A stretch of 64,000 nt of DNA from Burkholderiales bacterium (GCA_016703325.1 JADJCH010000062.1:1-64000), one strand, 5' to 3'. Counted from the stretch's first letter, positions 25,334 to 34,302 are shown. A program made the numbers and translations. Notes: generated by a model not told the origin, from the sequence alone.

Positions 25334-26926
25334 ATGTTGAAACAACCGCCCGTTCAATCCATGCCAGACACTTCACCCCGTGCAAGCACCGCCACCTGGA
25401 TGCCTCGGTCCGCCCGGCAATGGCTCTTGGCCGGATCGGCCCTGCTGGTGGGCGCCGGTCTGTCCTTTGCGTTGATGAACCATGGCTCGGCCACTGCGCA
25501 GTCGGCCGCCCGCTCGGCCCCCGCGGCGACCGCCCCCGCAAGCCCCGCCGCTGCGCGGGGTCTGCCGGACTTTGCCGATCTGGTGGAGCAGGTGGGCCCC
25601 GCGGTGGTCAACATCCGCACCCAGTCCAAGGTCCGCACCGCACGCGGCGGGGGCGATGCCACCGATGAGGAGATGCAGGAGTTCCTGCGCCGCTTCTTTG
25701 GGGTGCCGATTCCGCGCAACGCACCGCGGCGCAACGGCCCGCCTTCGCAGGACGATGAAGGGGAAACCGTCCCCCGCGGTGTTGGCTCCGGCTTCATCCT
25801 CAGCGCCGACGGCTACGTGATGACCAACGCCCATGTCATCGACGAAGCCGATGAGGTGATGGTGCGCCTGACCGACAAGCGCGAGTTCAAGGCCCGCGTG
25901 GTGGGGGCGGACAAGCGCACCGACGTGGCGGTGCTGAAAATTGAGGCCAGTGGCCTGCCGGTCGTGCGCATCGGCGACGTCAACCGCGTGCGGGTGGGCG
26001 AGTGGGTGATTGCCATTGGCTCGCCCTTCGATCTGGACAACACCGTCACCGCCGGCATCGTCAGCGCCAAGGCCCGCGACACTGGCGATCTGGTGCCCTT
26101 CATCCAGACCGACGTGGCGATCAACCCCGGCAACTCCGGCGGCCCGCTGATCAACCTGCGCGGCGAGGTGGTGGGAGTCAACTCGCAGATCTACAGCCGC
26201 TCGGGCGGCTACATGGGCATTTCGTTTGCGATCCCGATCGACGAGGCCACCCGCGTGGCCGAGCAGCTGCGCAGCCACGGCAAGGTGGTGCGCGGTCGCA
26301 TCGGTGTGCAGATCGGCGAGGTGACCAAGGACGTGGCCGAATCCCTCGGCCTGGGCAAGGCCGCTGGCGCCCTGGTACGTTCGGTGGAACCCGGCGGCCC
26401 GGCGGACAAGGCCGGCCTGGAGGCGGGCGACATCATCACCCGCTTCGATGGCAAAGCGGTGGACCGCTGGAACGACCTGCCCCGGCTGGTGGGCAACACC
26501 CGCCCCGGCACCAAGACCAACCTGCAGGTGTTCCGCCGCGGTGCGAGCAAGGAGCTGCCGGTGACCGTGGTCGAGCTGGAATCCGAAGCGCGCAGCACCG
26601 GCAGCAAGGGAGGTGCCGAGTCCCCTGCCAAACCGGCCGCGCCGGCCGTGATGGGCAGCCTGGGTCTGAGCGTCTCCGACCTGAACGAGGCACAGCGCCG
26701 CGAGCTCAAGCTCAAGGGCGGAGTGAAGGTGGAAGCGGCCGAAGGGGCCGCCGCACGCTCCGGCCTGCGCGAGGGTGACATCATCCTGGCGGTGGCCAAT
26801 GTCGAGGTGGCCGACATCAAGCAGCTGGAGTCCGTGCTCGCCAAACAGGACAAGTCCCGTCCACTGAACGTGTTGTTCCGGCGCGGTGAATGGGCACAGT
26901 ACGCGGTGATCCGTCCCGGCAAGTGA
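25334..26926 (+). CDS. degP: Do-family periplasmic serine protease (DegP/MucD)
   Basis: A periplasmic protease and chaperone for misfolded envelope proteins. The 530-residue product has a signal/anchor segment at about 28-48, the catalytic triad H167 (TNAHVID), D197 (RTDVAVL) and S268 (NPGNSGGPL), and two PDZ domains (about 310-400 and 440-525, with GVKVEAAEGAAARSGLREGD). The ATG at 25334 or the one at 25361 could start it. The rpoE-rseA-rseB-degP order suggests sigma-E control, but I could not find a clear sigma-E promoter in the 72-bp gap. A terminator follows at 27049. Confidence 0.95.
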   Translation: MLKQPPVQSMPDTSPRASTATWMPRSARQWLLAGSALLVGAGLSFALMNHGSATAQSAARSAPAATAPASPAAARGLPDFADLVEQVGPAVVNIRTQSKVRTARGGGDATDEEMQEFLRRFFGVPIPRNAPRRNGPPSQDDEGETVPRGVGSGFILSADGYVMTNAHVIDEADEVMVRLTDKREFKARVVGADKRTDVAVLKIEASGLPVVRIGDVNRVRVGEWVIAIGSPFDLDNTVTAGIVSAKARDTGDLVPFIQTDVAINPGNSGGPLINLRGEVVGVNSQIYSRSGGYMGISFAIPIDEATRVAEQLRSHGKVVRGRIGVQIGEVTKDVAESLGLGKAAGALVRSVEPGGPADKAGLEAGDIITRFDGKAVDRWNDLPRLVGNTRPGTKTNLQVFRRGASKELPVTVVELESEARSTGSKGGAESPAKPAAPAVMGSLGLSVSDLNEAQRRELKLKGGVKVEAAEGAAARSGLREGDIILAVANVEVADIKQLESVLAKQDKSRPLNVLFRRGEWAQYAVIRPGK

Positions 26927-27002
26927 GGCTCCGTGGGCAGGACGCGCGGCTGTGCACCGCGTGCTGCTCGACCCGAGGGTCCGCTGCGTCGGGTGACTTG
27001 GC

Positions 27003-27046
27003 TACAATGAAAGCCCAACAAAGCAGTTGCCATACCTTTTTGTTGG
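27003..27046 (+). ncRNA. Candidate short structured RNA or leader upstream of lepA
   Basis: A TACAAT box (27003-27008) is followed by a hairpin (CCAACAAA 27015-27022 with TTTGTTGG 27039-27046) and then, 2 nt later, by a complete intrinsic terminator (27049-27080). A transcript from this box would be about 65 nt. It could be a small RNA, a premature product of the lepA promoter, or no more than the degP terminator with a chance -10 box. The -35 region is weak. Confidence 0.35.
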
Positions 27047-27048
27047 AA

Positions 27049-27080
27049 GGCGCGTCGGGAAATGGACGTGCCTTTTTTTT
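27049..27080 (+). terminator. Rho-independent terminator between degP and lepA
   Basis: GGCGCGTC (27049-27056) pairs with GACGTGCC (27065-27072) through 8 bp including one G-U, and is followed by eight T residues. It lies 123 bp past the degP stop and ends the rpoE-rseAB-degP transcript. Confidence 0.88.
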
Positions 27081-27173
27081 GTTTCCGGCCCGGCGCCCGC
27101 GGTCGCGGCGGTGATTTCCCCTTGAAGTCCTCCCGAGAGAGCGCCTCCAACCCCCGCGGCAGCCCTGAGATCC

Positions 27174-28982
27174 ATGGACCACATCCGCAATTTTTCGATC
27201 ATTGCCCACATCGACCACGGCAAAAGCACGCTGGCCGACCGCCTCATCCAGCGCTGCGGGGGCCTGAGCGATCGCGAGATGGAGGCCCAGGTACTGGACT
27301 CGATGGACATCGAGCGTGAGCGGGGCATCACCATCAAGGCGCAGACCGCCGCGCTGCAGTACACCGCGCGCAACGGTCAGGTTTACAACCTGAACCTGAT
27401 CGACACCCCGGGACACGTCGACTTCTCCTACGAGGTGAGCCGCTCGCTGTCGGCCTGCGAAGGTGCGCTGCTGGTGGTGGACGCCAGCCAGGGGGTGGAA
27501 GCCCAGACGGTGGCCAACTGCTACACCGCCCTGGACCTGGGTGTCGAGGTGGTGCCGGTACTCAACAAGATGGACCTGCCCTCGGCCGACCCGGACAACG
27601 CCAAGGAGGAAATCGAGGACGTCATCGGCATCGACGCCACCGACGCCATTCCCTGCTCGGCCAAGACCGGCATGGGCATCGACGAGATCCTGGAGGCGGT
27701 GATCGAGCGCATGCCGCCGCCGCGCGGCAACCCGGTTGGTGCACCTCGGGCCATGATCATCGACGCCTGGTTCGACAACTACGTCGGCGTGGTGATGCTG
27801 GTGCGGGTGGTGGACGGCAGCCTGTCCAAGGGCGAGCGCATCCGCCTGATGGCGACCAACTCCGTCTACGGCATCGAGCACCTGGGGGCGTTCACCCCCA
27901 AGAGCGAGAGCCGCGACGCCCTGCGGGCGGGCGAAGTGGGCTTCGTGATCTGCGGCATCAAGGAGCTGGCGGCCGCCAAGGTGGGCGACACGGTCACGCT
28001 GGAAAAGAAGCTGCCCAACAATGCCGGCCCGGCCAGCGAAGCGCTGCCCGGTTTCAAGGAAATCCAGCCGCAGGTTTTTGCGGGCCTGTACCCCACCGAA
28101 GCCAGTGAGTACGACCAGCTGCGCGATGCACTGGAGAAGCTCAAGCTCAACGACAGCTCGCTGCGCTTCGAGCCGGAAGTCAGCCAGGCGCTGGGCTTCG
28201 GCTTCCGCTGCGGCTTCCTGGGCCTGCTGCACATGGAGATCGTGCAGGAGCGCCTGGAGCGTGAGTTCGACCAGGACCTGGTGACCACCGCGCCCAGCGT
28301 GGTCTACGAAGTGGAGCTGGCCGACGGTACGGTGCTGCAGGTGGAGAACCCCAGCAAGATGCCGGACCAGGGCAAGATCCAGGAGATCCGCGAGCCCATC
28401 GTCACGGTGCATCTGTACATGCCGCAGGACTACGTCGGTACGGTGATGACGCTGTGCAACGGCAAACGCGGCATCCAGATGAACATGGCCTACCACGGCA
28501 AGCAGGTCATGCTGACCTATGAGCTGCCGCTGGCCGAGATCGTGCTGGACTTCTTCGACAAGCTGAAGTCCGCCACCCGCGGTTACGCCTCCATGGACTA
28601 CGAGTTCAAGGAGTACCGCGCGGCCGACGTGGTCAAGGTGGACATCCTGATCAACGGCGAACGGGTCGATCCGCTGGCCATGATCGTGCACCGCAGCCAG
28701 AGCCAGTACCGCGGCCGTGCGGTGGCCGCCAAGATGCGCGAGCAGATCCCGCGGCAGATGTACGACGTGGCGATCCAGGCGGCCATTGGCGCCAACATCA
28801 TCGCCCGCGAGAACATCAAGGCGCTGCGCAAGAACGTGCTGGCAAAATGCTACGGTGGCGACATCACCCGCAAGCGCAAGCTGCTCGAGAAGCAGAAGGC
28901 CGGCAAGAAGCGCATGAAGCAGATCGGCACCGTCGAGGTGCCGCAGGAGGCCTTCCTGGCCATCCTGCAGGTCGACGACTGA
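27174..28982 (+). CDS. lepA: Elongation factor 4 (back-translocating GTPase LepA)
   Basis: A ribosome-bound GTPase linked to back-translocation and ribosome assembly. The 602-residue protein has G1 AHIDHGKST at 11-19, ERERGITIKAQ, G3 DTPGHVDF, G4 NKMDLP and the C-terminal LepA-specific domain with KRKLLEKQKAGKKRMKQIGTVEVPQEAFL. The ATG at 27174 gives the normal N-terminus MDHIRNFSIIAHIDHGK. It heads the lepA-lepB-DUF4845-rnc-era-recO-pdxJ-acpS-nagZ run. Confidence 0.97.
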   Translation: MDHIRNFSIIAHIDHGKSTLADRLIQRCGGLSDREMEAQVLDSMDIERERGITIKAQTAALQYTARNGQVYNLNLIDTPGHVDFSYEVSRSLSACEGALLVVDASQGVEAQTVANCYTALDLGVEVVPVLNKMDLPSADPDNAKEEIEDVIGIDATDAIPCSAKTGMGIDEILEAVIERMPPPRGNPVGAPRAMIIDAWFDNYVGVVMLVRVVDGSLSKGERIRLMATNSVYGIEHLGAFTPKSESRDALRAGEVGFVICGIKELAAAKVGDTVTLEKKLPNNAGPASEALPGFKEIQPQVFAGLYPTEASEYDQLRDALEKLKLNDSSLRFEPEVSQALGFGFRCGFLGLLHMEIVQERLEREFDQDLVTTAPSVVYEVELADGTVLQVENPSKMPDQGKIQEIREPIVTVHLYMPQDYVGTVMTLCNGKRGIQMNMAYHGKQVMLTYELPLAEIVLDFFDKLKSATRGYASMDYEFKEYRAADVVKVDILINGERVDPLAMIVHRSQSQYRGRAVAAKMREQIPRQMYDVAIQAAIGANIIARENIKALRKNVLAKCYGGDITRKRKLLEKQKAGKKRMKQIGTVEVPQEAFLAILQVDD

Positions 28983-29024
28983 GTCCAGGGATCTGCCCTG
29001 CCCCACCACTCTCACCACTCCCGC

Positions 29025-30005
29025 ATGGCCACCCTGACCAGCATCCTCTACGCCTGCCTGATCGCCTACGGCACCGGCTGGTACCTGGGCAAATGGAACG
29101 GCAACTTCTCGCTGCTGCTGTTCATTCTCACCCTCGTCACTTTGGCCTACTGGCTCGCCGAGCGTTTCGTCTTCCTGCCCCGGCGTCAGGCCGCCGCCCA
29201 ACTGCTGGGACAACAGGACGCCGCCCGCCGCGCCGAACTGCAGCGCCTGGGCATCTCCCAGGTCGATGGCAATGTGGACGAAGCCCGGCAGCGCCTGCTG
29301 GCACAGCCCTGGTGGCTGGACTGGACGGCAGGGCTCTTCCCGGTGATCCTGCTGGTGTTCCTGCTGCGCTCCTTCCTGTTCGAGCCCTTCAAGATTCCCT
29401 CCGGCTCGATGATCCCGACGCTGGAAATCGGTGACCTGATCCTGGTGAACAAGTACCACTACGGGGTGCGGCTGCCGGTGATCAACAAGAAGATCATCGA
29501 CAACCATGCGGTGGAACGCGGTGATGTGATGGTGTTCCGCTACCCGGTGGATCCCGGCATTGACTTCATCAAGCGGGTGGTGGCGCTGCCGGGTGACGAG
29601 GTCACCTATGTCAACCAGAAGCTCAGCGTGAACGGAAAACCGGTCCCGCTGCAGTCGCTGGAGGACTACTACGACGACGACCGCCGCAGCTATTCGAAGC
29701 AGTTCCGTGAGGAACTGCCGACCGCAGCCGGCAGTGCCAGCCACCGCATCCTGGTGGACCCGACACTGCCGTCGAGTTACGGCATGCGCGCAAGAGCCTT
29801 CCCCGGGGCGGAGAACTGCCGCTACAGTGCGGAGGGGGTGACCTGCAAGGTGCCGCCGGGGCACTACTTCATGATGGGCGACAACCGGGACAATTCCGAG
29901 GACTCGCGCTTCTGGGGTTTTGTGCCGGACGAGAACATCGTGGGGCGTGCCTTCTACGTGTGGATGAACTTCAGCAACTTCAAGCGCATCGGCTCATTCA
30001 AGTGA
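29025..30005 (+). CDS. lepB: Signal peptidase I
   Basis: The inner-membrane protease that removes Sec and Tat signal peptides. The 326-residue product has hydrophobic segments near residues 27-50 and 103-118. The Ser/Lys dyad is S128 in IPSGSMIPTLEIGD and K183 in DFIKRVVALPGD, followed by GDNRDNSEDSRFWGFV near the C-terminus. Two extra hydrophobic regions before the catalytic core match the proteobacterial form. It lies 42 bp after lepA. Confidence 0.96.
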   Translation: MATLTSILYACLIAYGTGWYLGKWNGNFSLLLFILTLVTLAYWLAERFVFLPRRQAAAQLLGQQDAARRAELQRLGISQVDGNVDEARQRLLAQPWWLDWTAGLFPVILLVFLLRSFLFEPFKIPSGSMIPTLEIGDLILVNKYHYGVRLPVINKKIIDNHAVERGDVMVFRYPVDPGIDFIKRVVALPGDEVTYVNQKLSVNGKPVPLQSLEDYYDDDRRSYSKQFREELPTAAGSASHRILVDPTLPSSYGMRARAFPGAENCRYSAEGVTCKVPPGHYFMMGDNRDNSEDSRFWGFVPDENIVGRAFYVWMNFSNFKRIGSFK

Positions 30006-30057
30006 AGCGGCCCGAACCGATCGGCCCGGCGCTTGTTTCCCTTGAGGAGTGGCTCAG

Positions 30058-30438
30058 ATGATCCTTCATCGTCCGCGTCGCAATCCGTCCCGCCCGGCGC
30101 AGGGGGGCTTCACCCTGGTCGGGCTGGTGGCCTGGGCCCTCCTGATCGCGATCGGCCTGCTGCTGATGCTGCGGGTGGTGCCCACCGTCAACGAGTACTA
30201 CACCGCCAAGCGTGCGATCACCAAGGCGGCTCAGAGCGGTGGTGCCACCGTGGCGGAGGTCCGTGCCGCCTTCGACCGCACGCGGCAGATCGAGTACTCG
30301 ATCACCTCGATCACCGGCAAGGATCTGGTGATCACCAAACAGAACGACAAGGTGGTGGTGAGTTTCGCGTACGAGAAGGAGATTGAGCTGTTCGGGCCGG
30401 TCTACCTGCTGATCAAGTACGCCGCCACCTCTGAATGA
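30058..30438 (+). CDS. DUF4845 family membrane-anchored protein
   Basis: A 126-residue protein with a type IV-pilin-like N-terminus (QGGFTLVGLVAWALLIAIGLLLML) that forms one membrane helix. A short periplasmic part follows with VVPTVNEYYTAKRAITKAA and VSFAYEKEIELFGPVYLLIKY. This gene is a constant neighbour between lepB and rnc in betaproteobacteria and belongs to DUF4845; its role is unknown. The ATG at 30058 is chosen over the GTG at 30049 because TTGAGGAG lies about 10 nt upstream of the ATG and almost on top of the GTG. Confidence 0.85.
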   Translation: MILHRPRRNPSRPAQGGFTLVGLVAWALLIAIGLLLMLRVVPTVNEYYTAKRAITKAAQSGGATVAEVRAAFDRTRQIEYSITSITGKDLVITKQNDKVVVSFAYEKEIELFGPVYLLIKYAATSE

Positions 30439-30457
30439 CCTGTCGGGACACTCGCCC

Positions 30458-31144
30458 TTGAACGCCGCCCAACTCTCCGCTCTGCAGCAGCGCCTCGGTC
30501 ACCCGTTCCAGGACCGGGACCTGCTGATGCGTGCGCTGACACACCGCAGCTGGGGCAGCGACCACAACGAACGGCTGGAATTCCTTGGCGATGCGGTGCT
30601 GAACCTGGCCGTGTCCGATCTGCTGTTCGACCAGTACGGCAACTCCCCCGAAGGGGATCTCACCCGCGTGCGGGCGCACCTGGTGCGCCAGGACATGCTG
30701 CACCGCATCGCGCTGTCGCTGCAGCTGCCGGCGGTGCTGCGCCTGTCGGAAGGCGAGGCCCGCGGCGGCGGTGCACAGCGCCCGTCCATCCTGGCCGACG
30801 CGATGGAAGCCCTCATCGGCGCGGTCTACCGCGAAGCTGGCTTCGGCGCCGCCGAAGCCCTGGTGCGCCGCCTCTTCGGCCCGCTGGTGGCCGAGACCGC
30901 CACCCAATCCTGGGGCAAGGATGCCAAGACACAGCTGCAGGAATGGCTGCAGGGGCGCCGCATGAACGTGCCCGAGTACCGCATTGAATCCACCCGCGGC
31001 CGCGCGCACGACCAGACCTTCGTGGTGGTGTGCAGCGTGCCAGAGTACGCACTGGAAGGGCGCGGTGAAGGCCGCTCGCGCCGTGCCGCAGAGCAGGAAG
31101 CCGCCCGCGAAGTCCTGGACCGGCTGACGGCCCTCACAGAATGA
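30458..31144 (+). CDS. rnc: Ribonuclease III
   Basis: A double-strand-specific endonuclease for rRNA and mRNA processing. The 228-residue product has the signature NERLEFLGDAVL at 38-49, with the metal-binding E41 and D45, a second catalytic cluster at DAMEALIGAVY, and a C-terminal dsRNA-binding domain (DAKTQLQEWLQGR, EGRGEGRSRRAAEQEAAREVL). The only start that keeps the conserved N-terminus is a TTG at 30458, with just a weak GGGA upstream. Its stop overlaps the era ATG. Confidence 0.95.
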   Translation: MNAAQLSALQQRLGHPFQDRDLLMRALTHRSWGSDHNERLEFLGDAVLNLAVSDLLFDQYGNSPEGDLTRVRAHLVRQDMLHRIALSLQLPAVLRLSEGEARGGGAQRPSILADAMEALIGAVYREAGFGAAEALVRRLFGPLVAETATQSWGKDAKTQLQEWLQGRRMNVPEYRIESTRGRAHDQTFVVVCSVPEYALEGRGEGRSRRAAEQEAAREVLDRLTALTE

Positions 31145-32124
31145 CCCCCACCGAACCTCAAGATCTACAGGGCGGCAGCGCAGCCGACCTCCCCGCCGCC
31201 AGCAACGACGCCGACTCGGCCGGCGAGTCACAGAGCACACGTTGCGGCCTGATCGCCATCGTCGGCCGACCCAACGTCGGCAAGTCCACCCTGCTCAACT
31301 CGCTGGTGGGTCAGAAGGTCAGCATCACCTCCCGCAAGGCGCAGACCACCCGGCACCGCATCACCGGGGTGTGCACGGAGGGCGACACCCAGTTCGTCTT
31401 CGTCGACACCCCCGGTTTCCAGACCCGCCACACCACCCGCGGCACTGCGGCACTGAACCGCAACCTCAACAAAACCGTCCAGGCGGTGCTGGGTGATGTG
31501 GATGTGGTGCTCTTCCTGGTGGAGGCCGGCAAGTTCACGCAGGACGATGCCAAGGTGCTGGCGCTGATTCCCCCCGGCAAACCCGTGCTGCTGGTGGCCA
31601 ACAAACTCGACCTGGTGCACCGCCGCGCCGATTTGCTGCCCTGGCTGCAGCAGATGCAGGAGCGCCACGACTTCACCGAGTTCGTCCCGCTGGCGGCACG
31701 CAAGGTGGAGGATGCACGCCGTCTGCTCGACATCGTGCGCCGCCACCTGCCTGAGCAGGAGTGGTTCTACGACGCCGAGGCGCTCACCGACCGCAGCGAG
31801 AAGTTCCTCGCCTCCGAGCTGATCCGCGAGAAGCTGTTCCGCCTCACCGGCGATGAATTGCCCTACACCTCCACGGTGCAGATCGACCAGTACAGCGAGG
31901 AAGGCAACCTGCGCCGCATCGCAGCCACCATCATCGTCGAGCGTGACGCCCACAAGGGCATGGTGATCGGCGAAGGCGGCGAGCGCCTCAAACGCATCGG
32001 CTCCGAGGCCCGCCAGGAGCTGGAGCGGCTCACCGACGGCAAGGTCTTCCTGGAGCTGTGGGTGAAGGTGCGCTCAGGCTGGGCCGACGACGAGCAGCGC
32101 CTGAAGAGCTACGGCTACGAGTGA
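31141..32124 (+). CDS. era: GTPase Era
   Basis: A GTPase that binds 16S rRNA and helps assemble the 30S subunit. The 327-residue product has an unusual 35-residue low-complexity N-terminus (Asp/Ala/Ser-rich) before the G1 loop GRPNVGKST at about 42-50. Also present are DTPGFQTRH, NKLDLV and a C-terminal KH domain with VIGEGGERLKRIGSEARQELE. The ATG overlaps the rnc stop and the TGA overlaps the recO GTG start. Confidence 0.96.
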   Translation: MTPTEPQDLQGGSAADLPAASNDADSAGESQSTRCGLIAIVGRPNVGKSTLLNSLVGQKVSITSRKAQTTRHRITGVCTEGDTQFVFVDTPGFQTRHTTRGTAALNRNLNKTVQAVLGDVDVVLFLVEAGKFTQDDAKVLALIPPGKPVLLVANKLDLVHRRADLLPWLQQMQERHDFTEFVPLAARKVEDARRLLDIVRRHLPEQEWFYDAEALTDRSEKFLASELIREKLFRLTGDELPYTSTVQIDQYSEEGNLRRIAATIIVERDAHKGMVIGEGGERLKRIGSEARQELERLTDGKVFLELWVKVRSGWADDEQRLKSYGYE

Positions 32125-32957
32125 AGCCTGCCGGCCGCAGCCCCGCTGCCCCGTCCACCTCTTCCACCTCTTCCACCTCTTCCACGGGGAGGCGCCGCAG
32201 CCCGCCGGCCGCCCTGCCCGCCTACGTGCTGCACCACCACGACTGGAGTGAATCCAGCCTGATCCTGGAGCTGTTCACCCGGGAGTTCGGCCGCATCGCC
32301 GCCGTGGCCAAAGGCGCCAAACGGCCCTACTCGCAGCTGCGTTCGGTGCTGCTGCCCTTCCAGCGGCTGCAGGTGCAGCTGGGTGGCCGCCGTGAAGAAC
32401 AAGGCGCCGAGGTGGCCCTGCTGCGCGGCGCCGAGTGGGCCGGCGGCCCGGCCATGCCCGCCGGTGCTGCACTGCTCGCGGGCTTCCACCTCAATGAGCT
32501 GCTGCTGCGCGGCCTGCCGCGGCACGACCCGCATCCGCGACTTTTCGATGCCTATGCCGCCACCCTGCCGCTGCTCGGCCGGGTGGACGAGGCCGAGACC
32601 GCTGCGGCGCTGCGCGCCTTCGAGCTGCTGCTGCTCAGCGAAGCCGGCGTGCTGCCGGACCTGACCTGTGTCACAGCCACCCAGACGCCGGTGCGCCCGG
32701 GTGAACGTCACCCGCTGCACCCGGAGTCCGGCCTGCTCGGCCCCGCCCGCCACAGCGAGGCCGGCCTGCCCGGCGCCACCCTCATCGCCCTGCAGGCGGC
32801 CCTCAACGCGGGCGATCTGCCCGGGCTGCGCCAGGCTTGCCTGGGTGCGCTGGCCGAGCTGCGCAGCCAGCTGCGGCCGCTGCTTCTTTATCATCTGGGC
32901 GCCTCACAGCTGCGCACCCGCAGCCTGATGCTGGACCTGCAGAAGCTGGCCGACTGA
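32121..32957 (+). CDS. recO: DNA repair protein RecO
   Basis: A recombination mediator that loads RecA with RecR. The 278-residue product starts with a GTG that overlaps the era TGA (GTGA). A Ser/Thr-rich N-terminal stretch coded by a 9-bp tandem repeat comes before the OB fold (AYVLHHHDWSESSLILELFTREFG, AKGAKRPYSQLRSVL). The zinc-finger cysteines of some RecO proteins are missing. The C-terminal helices (LLLYHLGASQLRTRSLMLDLQKL) are normal. Confidence 0.93.
   Translation: MKPAGRSPAAPSTSSTSSTSSTGRRRSPPAALPAYVLHHHDWSESSLILELFTREFGRIAAVAKGAKRPYSQLRSVLLPFQRLQVQLGGRREEQGAEVALLRGAEWAGGPAMPAGAALLAGFHLNELLLRGLPRHDPHPRLFDAYAATLPLLGRVDEAETAAALRAFELLLLSEAGVLPDLTCVTATQTPVRPGERHPLHPESGLLGPARHSEAGLPGATLIALQAALNAGDLPGLRQACLGALAELRSQLRPLLLYHLGASQLRTRSLMLDLQKLAD
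32154..32185 (+). repeat. 9-bp tandem repeat in the recO N-terminus
   Basis: TCCACCTCT is repeated three times exactly, with a partial fourth copy, coding Ser-Thr-Ser units. Because the unit is a multiple of three, copy-number change would alter length but not frame. Confidence 0.85.
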
Positions 32958-33009
32958 ATCGGTCCAACGGCTGGCGCTGCCCCACGGCCCGCAAGAACCA
33001 TCCCTCACC

Positions 33010-33801
33010 ATGAACCCACTCGTCGCCCCGGAAGCCGGCATGCGCCGCCCGCTCACCGCCCTGTCGGTCAACCTCAACAAGGTCGCCCTGCTGCGCAACA
33101 CCCGCCACCTGGGCATCCCCAGCGTGACCCGCGCGGCCCGGCAGGTGCTGGAAGCTGGCGCCCAGGGCATCACCGTGCACCCTCGGCCGGACGAGCGGCA
33201 CATCCGCGCCGCTGACGTGACCGAGCTGGCCAAGCTGCTGCACAGCGAGTGGCCGGGAATCGAATACAACATCGAGGGCAACCCCTTCCACAACCTGATG
33301 GACGTGATCCGCCAGGTGCGCCCCCACCAGGCCACCTTCGTGCCGGACTCGGTGGGGCAGTTCACCTCCGACCACGGCTGGAGCTTCCCCGCCGACGCCG
33401 AACGGCTGCGCCCGGTGGTGGAAGAAACCCGTGCGCTGGGCGTGCGGGTCAGCCTGTTCATGGACCCGCTGCCCGAGCAGATGCGGGCGGCCCGTGAAGT
33501 GGGTGCCGACCGGGTGGAGCTCTATACCGAGGGCTACGCCAGCGCCTGGGGCACGCCGCAGCAGGCCGAGGTGCTGGCGCGCTACACCGCTGCGGCCGAA
33601 GCGGCGCTGGCCGTTGGCCTGGAGGTCAATGCCGGCCACGACCTGAACCGCGACAACCTCAGCGACTTCCTGCGCGCGGTGCCGGGCGTGATGGAGGTGT
33701 CGATTGGCCACGCCCTGATCGCCGATGCGCTGGAGCTGGGCTACACCGAAACCATCCGCGACTACCAGCGCTGCATCCAACGTGCCTACGCCCCACGCTG
33801 A
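33010..33801 (+). CDS. pdxJ: Pyridoxine 5'-phosphate synthase
   Basis: The last step of de novo vitamin B6 synthesis, joining 1-deoxyxylulose 5-phosphate and 3-amino-2-oxopropyl phosphate. The 263-residue TIM-barrel protein has ALSVNLNKVALLRNTRH at the phosphate-binding N-terminus, GITVHPRPDERHI with the catalytic His/Arg, IEYNIEGNPF, FVPDSVGQFTSDHGW and VNAGHDLNRDNL. The recO-pdxJ-acpS order is standard in proteobacteria. Confidence 0.97.
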   Translation: MNPLVAPEAGMRRPLTALSVNLNKVALLRNTRHLGIPSVTRAARQVLEAGAQGITVHPRPDERHIRAADVTELAKLLHSEWPGIEYNIEGNPFHNLMDVIRQVRPHQATFVPDSVGQFTSDHGWSFPADAERLRPVVEETRALGVRVSLFMDPLPEQMRAAREVGADRVELYTEGYASAWGTPQQAEVLARYTAAAEAALAVGLEVNAGHDLNRDNLSDFLRAVPGVMEVSIGHALIADALELGYTETIRDYQRCIQRAYAPR

Positions 33802-33830
33802 CAGGATGTCCATGCACCCCTCCGGCCGAG

Positions 33831-33880
33831 CGCCGGGCCGCCCCAAGCCGGCCGGCGTCCCCACGGGGGACCGCTCGATG
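33831..33880. repeat. Palindromic intergenic element between pdxJ and acpS
   Basis: A GC-rich stretch holding CGCCGGGCCGCCCCAAGCCG and a perfect GTCCCC-ACG-GGGGAC hairpin (33857-33871). It resembles the short interspersed palindromes found many times between genes in Leptothrix/Rubrivivax-type genomes. Only one copy is in this window, so the dispersed nature is recall, not something seen here. Confidence 0.35.
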
Positions 33881-33903
33881 TACCCAGCGAGCGAGGGGCT
33901 CAC

Positions 33904-34302
33904 ATGATCTACGGCATCGGCACCGACGTCTGCGACATCCGCCGCATCACCGCAACGCTGCAGCGCCGCGGCGACCGCTTTGCGCAGAAGGTGCTGGGCC
34001 CGCAGGAGCTGCAGGTTTTCCAGGCCCGGCGTGCGCGGGAGGCCTCACGCGGACTGGCCTACCTGGCCACACGCTTCTCGGTGAAGGAATCCTTCTCCAA
34101 GGCCATCGGCCTGGGCATGCGCATGCCCATGACCTGGCGGGCCTGCGAGACGCTCAACGCCCCCTCCGGCCAGCCCTACATCCGCCTGCACGGCGAGCTG
34201 GCCGCCTGGTTCGAAGCACGCCAGCTGCGCGCCCACGTCAGCCTCAGCGACGAATCCGACACCGCCACCAGCTTCGTCGTCGTCGAACACCTGCCCGACT
34301 GA
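33904..34302 (+). CDS. acpS: Holo-[acyl-carrier-protein] synthase
   Basis: Transfers 4'-phosphopantetheine from CoA to Ser37 of AcpP. The 132-residue product has GIGTDVCDIRRI at the N-terminus, with the metal-binding Asp, and TRFSVKESFSKAIGLGMR near residue 58, with the catalytic Glu/Lys. HVSLSDESDTATSFVVVE closes the fold. It acts on the ACP encoded 13 kb away in the same window. Confidence 0.95.
   Translation: MIYGIGTDVCDIRRITATLQRRGDRFAQKVLGPQELQVFQARRAREASRGLAYLATRFSVKESFSKAIGLGMRMPMTWRACETLNAPSGQPYIRLHGELAAWFEARQLRAHVSLSDESDTATSFVVVEHLPD

Noticed and set aside
26817..29864. A 1015-codon minus-strand frame over lepA
   Set aside because: It is antisense to lepA, a highly conserved gene; the product is low-complexity and has no start signal.
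33725..33907. A small protein between pdxJ and acpS
   Set aside because: Its codons mostly overlap pdxJ or the palindromic element, and no ribosome-binding site is present.
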